From: Pegea sp. RAD2-039
Taxonomy: Eukaryota > Chordata > Thaliacea > Salpida > Salpidae
NCBI GenBank assembly: GCA_034620365.1
Contig: JAQGEQ010000084.1
Location: forward strand, 1,984,001 to 2,048,000
DNA: 64,000 bases
Reading direction: 5' to 3'
A program made the position numbers and the translations under genes. Below, piece by piece: positions 55,343-64,000 of this stretch. Each line of letters opens with the position of its first letter. Within the stretch, counting starts at the first letter, position 1. The notes below the pieces were generated by a model. It was not told where the DNA came from, made no database searches, and saw only the letters and a list, made by a program, of their open reading frames with translations.

Positions 55343-57192
55343 TCCATAAATCTATAAAAACTTACAGATCAACAAATATATTTAAACATTACAATCAACA
55401 ATTTAATTCAAAAAATTTTACAAACTAAAAAATTAATGTGGGATAAAAAATTTATGTTTTTAAGTACAAATAAAAACTTTAATGTAAATTTCAATGAAAA
55501 CCATAAGTTTGAATAAAAAGAATAATTCTTAAAAAGAAATCATAATAATTTTTATGATTTGTTTATTTTCATGCTGACTTATTTATAATAAAACTCAAGT
55601 CCCCAAACATTATTCTACTGAATCTTTGTAAAAGTTTTTCAGTAAAAAAATACTTGCTATCAAAAAAAAAAAACTTATAAAAAAGTTAAAATTATCTACT
55701 TGAAAAAACATAATCCTTTAATATTGGCAGAAAATCCTTTTTAGTAAAAAGAAACGAGTTGAAAGTACATCAAATTAGAGTGTTAATCTAATAGCCAAAG
55801 TTCATTTATCATTTGTTTAAACAAAACTTGCAGAACTAAGAAATGTAGTAAATTTTAAACAAGACCAATAAAAGTTACTTTTATCAAAACAATCCCCAAA
55901 AATAATTTCTTTTTAATTTCCTGTTTGGTATTTAAAATGTTTGAGTGATAGGTTAATTTATGTATTAAAGACATCTAAAATGAATTTTCATCTTTGTACA
56001 AAACATTTTTCACGTATCTGAAGAATACGTATCTGCCAATTCCTATCTCTTATAAAAGTACTTTTGAACAGACTAAATGTATGAGCAGAATGAATCTGTA
56101 AAAAGAACAGACAAGTTTTCGCCAGCAAGCAAACTGATCAAGTTCTCTTTAATTTCATCATTTCTTAAGAGAGAAAAAAAACAAACTTACTCTTACTGAA
56201 CATAGAGAAAAATTTGATCAAACACGTAATGCTAGACATAAGCTTATAAAAACTTAAGTATGATAGTAATCAGACTCAAATATTAAAATTTGAGCTTTAA
56301 AGAGGATGATAACTGATCAAGCTAACTGAATACTATCAGATTCTAAATGGGTTTTTTATTAAAGTTTTGAGTTATAGAATTGCCCAACATTTCTTACAAA
56401 TGTCTGTTTGCATAAATTTCTATTTAGAAAGTTAAAAACTTTAGACACTATTATCAATATTAATTAAATTATTGCTTAACTTCTATTTTATCAAACAAAA
56501 CAATCTGTATTTTATAATTCTGTCTTAAAAATACAAAGAATCAGATTCCATTCAGAGTTTTAACATTATCTACTTTGTAAATATCAGTATAGGCGACTTT
56601 AAAATTATATTGGATTCACTCATGAGAACTTGTTCTGATGTTTGATCTTTAACCACAATTAGTGTCTTGCAACTATCTTAACGATTAGAAAGAATGACTA
56701 ATGATGCTTGATAAAATTAAAAAAAAGATAATTAAATGTTTAAGTGAATTAAATAAGATTGAAATCTTAAACGTATTATAGATAGTGAAAGAGAAACTTT
56801 AAATGTTTTAGATCTATAAAATAGTATTATTTGGCAACAGTTTTGAGTTGGATAAGTTATCTTTTGTAAAAACCTTATTTTTTTAGAACTATTTAATGAT
56901 AATTTGTTTATTGTGTAGCTCAGTTAAGAGAAACTATATTTTCAAAAATCTCTTTTATTTTATTCAAGTATCAAGAAGCATTAAACAAATTATAAATTTA
57001 ATAAAAGTACTTTTTGGTATTTGGATATCAAAGATAAGAAGATTTCTTACATAATTTTTTACTGATCTAAGATTAATTGCATAGTAATTTTGAAAAGCAA
57101 ATTTGTAGTTGCAAAATTAACTTACATAAAAATGACTAAATAAAATATTACACACTAATTAAAAAAACATTTAATACTTTATAATTACGAAA
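55343..57192. other. AT-rich intergenic region
   Basis: About 1.85 kb between two minus-strand genes. No coding block or repeat array recognised. Confidence 0.5.
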
Positions 57193-59424
57193 CTAACTTA
57201 AATCTAATATATTCACAGCTGATAAAATATGAACACACAAAACAGACAATTGCTTTTTAACATTTTCGAATGTTGAGCCTCGAACTGCTTCAAATAATGC
57301 ATCCGTAACTCCAGGAAACCCAGAACCTCCGTATCTATCGTGTAATCCAGGAGCAAATATTACATGTCGAAAAGTAGAACGCCCAAACAACCCTTGAAAG
57401 TCGATAAAAGCACGATCAATATAATATAAACGGTCATTTAATCGCCTCACAATTTTATCGCTACTATTTGATGCTTTCCCTTTTACTTCATGAAACATAA
57501 CTGCTTTGGTTTCAAAAATTTTAATGCAACCAAGTAATGGATTCAAAGAGATTCCAACTGATTCAAGAATGGAACCATAACGCTTTTGTAATAATTGAGT
57601 CATTTGCTTTAGTTTTAACGGATAATCAATTACTTGTAGAGGTAGGATTTTACGGGTTGACAACTCAACAATCAACTCAACTGAAACTTCAGCCATGGCT
57701 AAAGAGTATTTGAATTCATTGTCAAGAAACTTATCAAAATAATCAAATGTATCATGAAGTGAATGATAAACTGGATATGATGATAATGTTTCCGTGAAAG
57801 TATACCTCATATCAATCGAAGCTACTCCTGCTCTTTGAACAAACATGGTGTAATCACTACCAGAACCCAAGTCTCTGATAAATGGTTTCGACAGATCGTC
57901 TTGGTCTGGCATCTTATATAACCAAGTATCATATACTGAAGGTCTTCCTAACTCTTTCTCTTTTTCGTTAGGGTTTGAAACTGCCTGTGTTGTTGTAAAA
58001 AGAAGTTGATATAAGGTAGGTGTAGCTGAAGCTCGAAATGTTGAATTGCCTTGTACTGCAATATCAATATTTATATAAACAACTCCTCTTTGTATCAAAG
58101 TCTTCTCATATTCTTCCACCCATTCTGTTGATCCAATCAAACCATGTTCTTCAGCTCCCCAATTACAGAAGACAACTGTTCGTTTTGGTCGCCAATTACT
58201 CCTTTTTTTAATCGTTCCAAATGCGCGCGCTACTTCTAATAAAACCGCAGTTCCGCTTGATGGATCAGCACCTCCATAGTCCCAAGCATCTCGATGGTTT
58301 CCAAACATTACATATCTGTCAACTTCATCTGATCCATAAATGTAACCAATCACATTGTAGATAGTTTTTCTTTCAACATAATTACCAACATGAAGTTCAA
58401 CTAAGCTGTTTTCATTTGAAAGTTCAAATAAGGGACCCAGCTTATATGTTAAATTGAAACCTCCTTGCCAATGATCAGGAGCATCTTCCCCACTTAAAAC
58501 TGATAAAAACTTGTAAGCATCCGCAAAACTAATTGGTTGAACTGGTATCTTTGGCAAATGATCTGGTTTGTCTCTATATGTAAGATTATAAGATGGATAA
58601 AATAAAGTTTCTGGGTCACCTCCCATATGTAAGCTACCTCTTTGGAAGCCAGAATCAGGCATCCACCATGAGTTAGGATATCCATGTTTAGAACTATCAG
58701 GTGACCAAGAGTGTTTATTGTATCCACCATAATCAATAGGGTCCGTATACATCACTAAACCTATACATCCATATGTTTCAGCATTAGTGGCCTTATCACC
58801 TCTAAACTGTTTTCCATATCGTGAAATACAAATATGACCTGAAACATTCACTGAAATACTCTGTAAATATTCAAAATCATTCACTCCTGCATAGTTGACA
58901 TATACCATCTTACCTTTCACATGTCCTGCAGGTGAGTATGAATTAAACCCATCAATTACAGGTTTGTCTTCATTTGGAGCCAATTGGGGCTCTTTGTAAC
59001 TACTTTTTTCAAGAACTGTTCCGTTTTGAGAAATCAAAGATAAATAGTTGGGATCTGTTTCATTAGGATATGAAAGAAGTACATAATATGGAACAGTTTC
59101 AACTTTATCACAGTTTTTTTCTAACTTTGATTTCACATAATCTACAAGTACAACCTCGTCTTGAATTGAACCAGCAACATGAGGCTTTTCTGTTAAATGT
59201 TTTAAAAAGTTTCGAATATTTGCAGAGCTCATTTCTGATTTGATATTTTCTTTGATTAGTAAGAGATCATAATCTGATTGATCCACTTTCTTATTATTTT
59301 GGAGAACAACAATAGGTTTCTGAAACCCATAATAGCCTATTGAAAAACCAATCGCAAGTGCATGTAATATAATAATTATTGAGTATTTAATTATTGAACG
59401 TTTTGTTAAAATGATCTGATTCAT
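57193..59424 (-). CDS. Glutamate carboxypeptidase II-like (NAALADase/PSMA family) membrane peptidase, intronless
   Basis: Type II membrane zinc peptidase of family M28B; relatives cleave N-acetyl-aspartyl-glutamate or terminal glutamates of folates. 743 residues in one uninterrupted exon. A short basic cytosolic tail is followed by a membrane helix (IKYSIIIILHALAIGFSIGY). The protease-associated domain follows, with YVNYAGVNDFEYL. The catalytic domain has the five di-zinc ligands in order: His in GNHRDAWDYGG, Asp in GADPSSGTA, the Glu-Glu pair in WGAEEHGLIGS (base and ligand), Asp in YINIDIAVQG, and His in YHSLHDTFDY. The C-terminal dimerisation domain is present (NDRLYYIDRAFID, FPGVTDALFEAVRG). 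Length matches the family (about 740-750). Whether it is nearer FOLH1, NAALAD2 or NAALADL1 cannot be settled by eye. Lack of introns is unusual here. Confidence 0.95.
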   Translation of the reverse strand: MNQIILTKRSIIKYSIIIILHALAIGFSIGYYGFQKPIVVLQNNKKVDQSDYDLLLIKENIKSEMSSANIRNFLKHLTEKPHVAGSIQDEVVLVDYVKSKLEKNCDKVETVPYYVLLSYPNETDPNYLSLISQNGTVLEKSSYKEPQLAPNEDKPVIDGFNSYSPAGHVKGKMVYVNYAGVNDFEYLQSISVNVSGHICISRYGKQFRGDKATNAETYGCIGLVMYTDPIDYGGYNKHSWSPDSSKHGYPNSWWMPDSGFQRGSLHMGGDPETLFYPSYNLTYRDKPDHLPKIPVQPISFADAYKFLSVLSGEDAPDHWQGGFNLTYKLGPLFELSNENSLVELHVGNYVERKTIYNVIGYIYGSDEVDRYVMFGNHRDAWDYGGADPSSGTAVLLEVARAFGTIKKRSNWRPKRTVVFCNWGAEEHGLIGSTEWVEEYEKTLIQRGVVYINIDIAVQGNSTFRASATPTLYQLLFTTTQAVSNPNEKEKELGRPSVYDTWLYKMPDQDDLSKPFIRDLGSGSDYTMFVQRAGVASIDMRYTFTETLSSYPVYHSLHDTFDYFDKFLDNEFKYSLAMAEVSVELIVELSTRKILPLQVIDYPLKLKQMTQLLQKRYGSILESVGISLNPLLGCIKIFETKAVMFHEVKGKASNSSDKIVRRLNDRLYYIDRAFIDFQGLFGRSTFRHVIFAPGLHDRYGGSGFPGVTDALFEAVRGSTFENVKKQLSVLCVHILSAVNILDLS

Positions 59425-61433
59425 GATTGGAAAATATCTACAAACTAAAAATTATTTAATTATATTTCTAGCTGAACTTTATAAGCTAGAGTAAATGAAT
59501 AAAAGTTGCCAATTATACTTTCTTCATGCCTCCACAAGATAAACACTCTTACAAACATAAAAACATATTTTTTATCTGTAGACAATTTCAAAGTATCAAT
59601 AAAGTAGAAATCATTTAATTATTTTAAGAGTATTCAAGATCATTTTAAAACTTCCAAGGTTTATCTATGAAGATTAAAAATTGCTTCTTTATTCTTACTA
59701 CTATCAAATTGTTTTAAAAACATTTTGCTCAATTTTCTATTTCGGGATAAATAATATTATAACTAATTTTTATAACATAATATTACTAACAAATTGTATT
59801 TCTTAAGATAGATATAAAAGTGTAGCAAATGTAAGAAAAACATTACTATTAAAGATTACACTTTAAACTTTACTTAGATGTTAGTAAAGTAGAAAAGTAA
59901 AAGATATTATAATTGAGTAAAAAAGTTTATTAACTCTTATAAACTATTTGAAAATTAAAGTATCTCTCAAAAAGTCCAATACAACATTTATTTTTTGTAA
60001 TTATAAGTAAAAAGTTCTAATTATTAAACTAATAAGCTTTCAAACAACTCCTAATAACAAATAGAGCAAGATTGAATTAATTTTTTCTAAAGTTTTTTTA
60101 TTAAGCTTATTGTAACATACATAATTAGAACAATTTAGCAATAATTTCATTATTGTAACAGTCAAAACAACAGGTCAGCTTATGGTATTCCCCATAAAAA
60201 AAACTTAAATTGATAAAATACAAAGCTTTTTTTATTAATTTTTAAATTCTAAATTTTAAAAAGATAATCCGAAAAATAATAATTTTGAAAGAATATATAA
60301 ATGAAAATCTTAACTTATTTCACAAGCTTGGAATCTAATCAAGCCAATTTCTAACAAAACATCAGCAAACTTAGCAGTACACTTCGGATATCACAATAAA
60401 TTCTTTCATCTGTAAACCTTATTACTGAAAAAAACTTTGGTCTTATAAAGTATGTCTAAAAATAAAATTCTAGATCCGTATGGTCAAGCTTGCTTTATAA
60501 CCATCTGCTTCTATCAATCATACAAGAAATATAAATATTTATCAAAAAAAATGTAAATGATTTGACCAAAATTAGTCAAAAATAATTATTTGAGAGTTAA
60601 TAGGCCGTCTAAAAAAGATTTGGCATTATCTTGATCACTGTAATGCAATAAATATAATTCATATCTCATATAACATTTTAAAACTAGTCAAATAAGTTTT
60701 GAGGTATATCAGATTGAAACAAGCTAAATATAATTTCAAAGAAATGTGCACGATATCTGCTTCTACAAGCACCCTGAATTGCCGAGCACAATATTAACTT
60801 TGGAATTTCTTTTTTTAGCTTAATGTTTCAAATGAAAGTGTCTTATAGATTAATAATAATAGTTTGTTATTTGTGCGTCTTGCTAAAAAAACTAAAACTA
60901 CAACGTTCTACTAAACAGCATCTAAGATTAGATTTATTTACAAATGCTTGATGAAGTTATATGACTAATAGTTTTTAAGAATTAAGTACAGTAAAACTCC
61001 TAATAAATAAGTGTCTTTTTATTCAAAGAGCCCTTTTTGATTTAAAAAATTGCTATTTGAATGCTTAAAATGATTTACAAGATCAATTAATTTGAAACAA
61101 TTTGTTGAAAGAAAAGCTTTCAGAACTTTTTAATTATCAAAAATTGTTTTCAACTTTAGTCAAAGATTGATAGTTTTCAGAAATAATTATAGTATTTAAG
61201 AAGCTCAGATTTTTTTCAACTTTTATTTTCTTAGAATTAATTTTGGCAAGTTAATTTTTATGTCTATGTAATTTCAAGTTGAAAGTTTTTACTTTCTGAC
61301 TATATTACTTCAGCAATGTTTTTATTTTATTTTTTATAAAAGTTTTTAGCCAGTTTGGAGTTTAAAATGTTAAAAGGCCTTTCTGTTGTCTATTGTTTCG
61401 ATAAACTAATCTTTCCCCCTGTAAATCGCATCT
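59425..61433. other. AT-rich intergenic region between divergent peptidase and SMIM8
   Basis: About 2 kb with no coding block or repeat array recognised. It must hold the promoters of the peptidase (minus) and of SMIM8-GET1 (plus). I see no convincing TATA box that stands out from the AT-rich background. Confidence 0.5.
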
Positions 61434-62759
61434 ATGGATTCTAATTTACCCAAAAAATCAAATATTGAAAAAGTGTCAAATAAAACTTCTTCATCCAAAC
61501 CGAGATCTGATTTAGGTCTTCGGTCTCTTCCTGCTACAACATTATTTCGAACTTTTAATTTTGAACTTTTTGTTAAGCCGGTAAGTTATACCTGCATTGT
61601 TTACTGTCCTTTAATTTTTCAGTTTGTTTCTACTAACTTATTTTTTCATATATTTGAAACTAGTTTTTGAATAATATTTGTTAATTTATTATAAATTTCT
61701 ACGATTTTTTTTATTAAGTTTGCAATCTATTATTACTATGTTTATAATTTTATAGATAACAACTGCATTTTTCATTTTATTGTTGGTGTTTGATTTATTT
61801 TTAATTTATCTGATCACTATTATGCCTAGTTAGTTGTGATTTTTAATATCTAAAATTGTTATTTTTTTCTTATTCACCAATTTATACCCAGATTATATGT
61901 AGTGTTTAATAATAAACTTTTGCTGTTATAAAACATTGTTCAATCAATTTTATTATAATTGTACTTTTTTTATGAAAAATATGTCTAGCAAATTACTAAA
62001 ATTGAAATTATTAAAAACTATATTTTTGATAAGGTTAAGTCAAGGACAAATAAATATTTACTTATACATTGTTTTTAGATAATTTGAATTTATATATCTT
62101 TTATTAGAATTTCCATCACACAAGAAATATATAAGTTTGTTTTAGTATATAGGTTTTGTCTTATTTATTTTTGATATCATCTAAAAGCTTCTTAAAGCTT
62201 TTAATGAGTAAAGAAATAAAATATATCTTAGGAATGTTGCAGTAAAAAAGTTAACTAAACTGTCTTTTTAAAGTTTATATATTTTATTGTTAACTCATGA
62301 TTTTAATATAAATTGTGGCTTATAATAGGTTTACAACACTGATACAGAGTTGTAAACTTATATTATTTTTGTAATTAAAAATGAAATTTATTTAAACATA
62401 TACTATTTAAAGGTTGAATCAATTAATATATCATAAAAGTTAACAATTTTAATATCTAAATTTGTTTCATAACCACAGTTTTATATTTTATACTTTGTCA
62501 TGTATCATTAGAATTGATGCTCAAACTTTGTATATATTTTTATGAATTGATTGATAAACCCTATTAACTAAAATTAAATATTTCATTTTTCTAGAACAAG
62601 TATGTTATGGGCTTTGGTCTGATTTCAATCAGTTGTTGTGTTGCTTATCTTGGTTATATGAATGCTATTGATGAAAATAGATCTGCTGGTTTATATGAAA
62701 TTTATGATAATAACGGAAGTGTAATTTCAACACAAACAAAATCTTCCAAGTGGGATTAG
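61434..62759 (+). CDS. SMIM8: Small integral membrane protein 8
   Basis: Two exons, 61434-61580 and 62595-62759, giving 103 residues. After a Lys/Ser-rich start come the family core LRSLPATTLFRTFNFELFVK, then NKYVMGFGLISISCCVAYLG (single membrane helix), YMNAIDENRSAGLYE and the invariant C-terminus SKWD. All of these match vertebrate SMIM8 in order and length. Molecular function is unknown in any animal. The stop codon (62757-62759) is followed after four bases by the GET1 start. No AATAAA lies near its end, so the gene appears to share a transcript with GET1. The intron is 1014 nt with a GTAAGT donor. Confidence 0.92.
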
Positions 62760-62766
62760 AAGAATG
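62757..62766 (+). promoter_or_regulatory. SMIM8-GET1 junction: stop codon TAG doubling as possible trans-splice acceptor
   Basis: TAG, four bases (AAGA), then ATG. The AG of the SMIM8 stop codon could be the acceptor for a spliced leader on the GET1 message. Otherwise the two must be translated from one bicistronic mRNA. Confidence 0.5.
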
Positions 62767-63628
62767 TTGCTGTTTATCATTTTTATCCTTACATTACTTA
62801 AAGAATTTAGTACTATATTAGTAAAGGGTATCAATTGGATTATTTCATCTTATTTATTAACTTCTTCTGATCTTATCACCTTTAAAAAAGAGTTAAACGA
62901 GTTAAAGAATGAACAACGTGGTATGCTAGTTATGGATGAATTCTCCAGATACTCTAAGTTAGTTTTTGATATTTTTTGATTATTTTGTGTTATATTAATT
63001 GATAATAAACGTTCTTTGTACATTGTTAATTTATAATGATATTGAATTATTAATAAATGTTTTTATTTCTTTAAAGCATTGATGACATAATTATGTTTTT
63101 AGCTGTTTCATTTTATTTTATTATAATAGTCTTTATACTTGAAGAAAAATGTTTTGCTCAATGTTCATACCAGCAATAGCAATATTTTGACATTTAGTCA
63201 GAATTTTGTTTTATAAATTTTTCATATTTTTAAAGATATTCTTGTTGTGCAGGCTCCAAAGAAAAATCAATGCTATTGAAATAAAAATCAACAACTTGAA
63301 AAAAGATAATGAAATAAAGGAGAAGAAGATCAAATATGGTATAGGAATGATTGTTGATAGTGTACTAAATCTACTTCTTATCCTCATAGTTTTTTATTAT
63401 GGTTCAACTGTTGTGACAACAATAGATTCATCTTTATTTTGTTCTGACTCTCTTCAAAAATTGATTTCATTTGGAAGTGATAAAACTTCTGGAGGAGTTT
63501 CTTGTTTATTCTGGGTTCTTTCTTGTCAAGTTGCTGTTAAAACGTGTGTTTCTGTTCTTCAGCAAAACTTTAACTTCTTGAAAAGTGAAAATAAATTACT
63601 TGATATCGTTATTTCATATTTGAAATAA
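62764..63628 (+). CDS. GET1: GET1/WRB, ER receptor subunit for tail-anchored protein insertion
   Basis: With CAMLG/GET2, GET1 forms the ER receptor that takes tail-anchored proteins from the GET3/TRC40 ATPase. Two exons, 62764-62957 and 63253-63628, 189 residues. The first membrane helix is LLFIIFILTLLKEFSTILV. A cytosolic coiled coil follows, with the conserved MLVMDEFSRYSK spliced to LQRKINAIEIKINNLKK (compare MMDEFARYARLERKIN in the vertebrate protein). Two further hydrophobic helices come next (VDSVLNLLLILIVFYYG and GVSCLFWVLSCQVAVK). Length, topology and the MDEF motif fit the family. Its ATG lies 4 nt after the SMIM8 stop, so it has essentially no 5' UTR of its own. AATAAA overlaps its stop codon. 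Confidence 0.92.
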
Positions 63629-63629
63629 A
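63624..63629 (+). terminator. AATAAA overlapping the GET1 stop codon
   Basis: GAAATAAAT contains both the TAA stop (63626-63628) and a canonical polyadenylation hexamer. Confidence 0.45.
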
Positions 63630-63661
63630 TACATGTATTCAAAAAACTTCGTCTTTTCCTT

Positions 63662-63870
63662 AGTTGAGTTTCGAAAGTGACAACTACAAATTCATAATTA
63701 AGTTCAAAGCCAATTTTCTTTCTAAAGTTAATCAATTCTGCAAAAGGTCTGACTGCATTTTCATCACTGACTTGTACTTTTGGAGTAAAAGCTATTTTAA
63801 GAACGTGTCTAACTTGAATGAAATTAACATTCTGCGATTTATCACTAACCTTTTAAGTAATCAAGACTAA
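63662..63870 (+). other. Open segment after GET1, possible further exon or cistron
   Basis: A T-rich CTTTTCCTTAG acceptor (ending 63661) precedes an open frame of 68 codons without any ATG, translating as SFESDNYKFIIKFKANFLSK, then VNQFCKRSDCIFITDLYFW, and ending in a stop. It looks protein-like rather than random. It could be the terminal exon of a longer GET1 isoform, or a downstream cistron whose start codon is supplied elsewhere. No family recognised. The remaining bases to 64000 show nothing further. Confidence 0.3.
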
Positions 63871-64000
63871 CCTTGTATAGAGGTTAAACTTTATAACACA
63901 ATAGAGGTTAGAAAAGTAATTTGGGTGGTTTTTGAGACTTATATATAAAATATTCAATAAATTTTGTTTTATATTAAAATTTACATTTTGTATAATGCAA

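Overview
This is a stretch of an AT-rich, intron-rich animal nuclear genome. The genes are animal orthologues (CHD4/Mi-2, MKK4, midnolin, PARP16, ACP6, mL40, ZNF318-like, glutamate carboxypeptidase II-like, SMIM8, GET1/WRB). They are split by introns that are either kilobases long or only about 46-58 nt. There are no prokaryotic features. I cannot name the species. An intercistronic gap of 4 nt (SMIM8-GET1), and a splice-acceptor-like AG 4-20 nt before most start codons, suggest spliced-leader trans-splicing as in tunicates, hydrozoans or flatworms. That lineage guess is inference only.

Layout: 1-2751 (-) is the 5' part of a CHD3/4/5 (Mi-2) gene running off the left edge. 2752-8594 is AT-rich DNA without recognisable genes. 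8595-10434 (-) is a complete MKK4 kinase gene in six exons. 10435-13803 is mostly empty and holds one arm of a dispersed repeat. 13804-18003 (+) is a 12-exon multicopper oxidase of bacterial-type domain plan. 20040-21390 is a decayed Ty3/gypsy retrotransposon. 21400-28000 has no clear gene. A 22-bp minisatellite lies at 28030-28302. About 29066-40041 (-) is a 13-exon midnolin gene with a minisatellite in one intron. 40042-44420 has no recognisable gene. About 44421-46524 (+) is PARP16, then a 24-bp tandem repeat, then ACP6 (47003-48325, +) with one apparent frameshift. 50310-51378 (+) is mitochondrial ribosomal protein mL40, followed by a small ORF. 51934-55342 (-) is a ZNF318-like zinc-finger gene. 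57193-59424 (-) is an intronless glutamate carboxypeptidase II-like peptidase. 61434-62759 and 62764-63628 (+) are SMIM8 and GET1, almost abutting.

Themes: the gene set is mostly housekeeping (chromatin remodelling, JNK-pathway signalling, protein turnover, ER membrane biology, lipid phosphate metabolism, mitochondrial translation). Exon models were built by hand from conserved protein blocks, GT/GC-AG borders and phase agreement. For CHD, MKK4, the oxidase, midnolin, the ZNF318-like gene, mL40, SMIM8 and GET1, the listed exons sum to a multiple of three. The points most worth checking are the SMIM8-GET1 bicistron, the window-wide acceptor-before-ATG pattern, the oxidase with a substituted type-1 copper ligand, the MKK4 with DFS instead of DFG, and a strong excess of the palindrome TGACGTCA.
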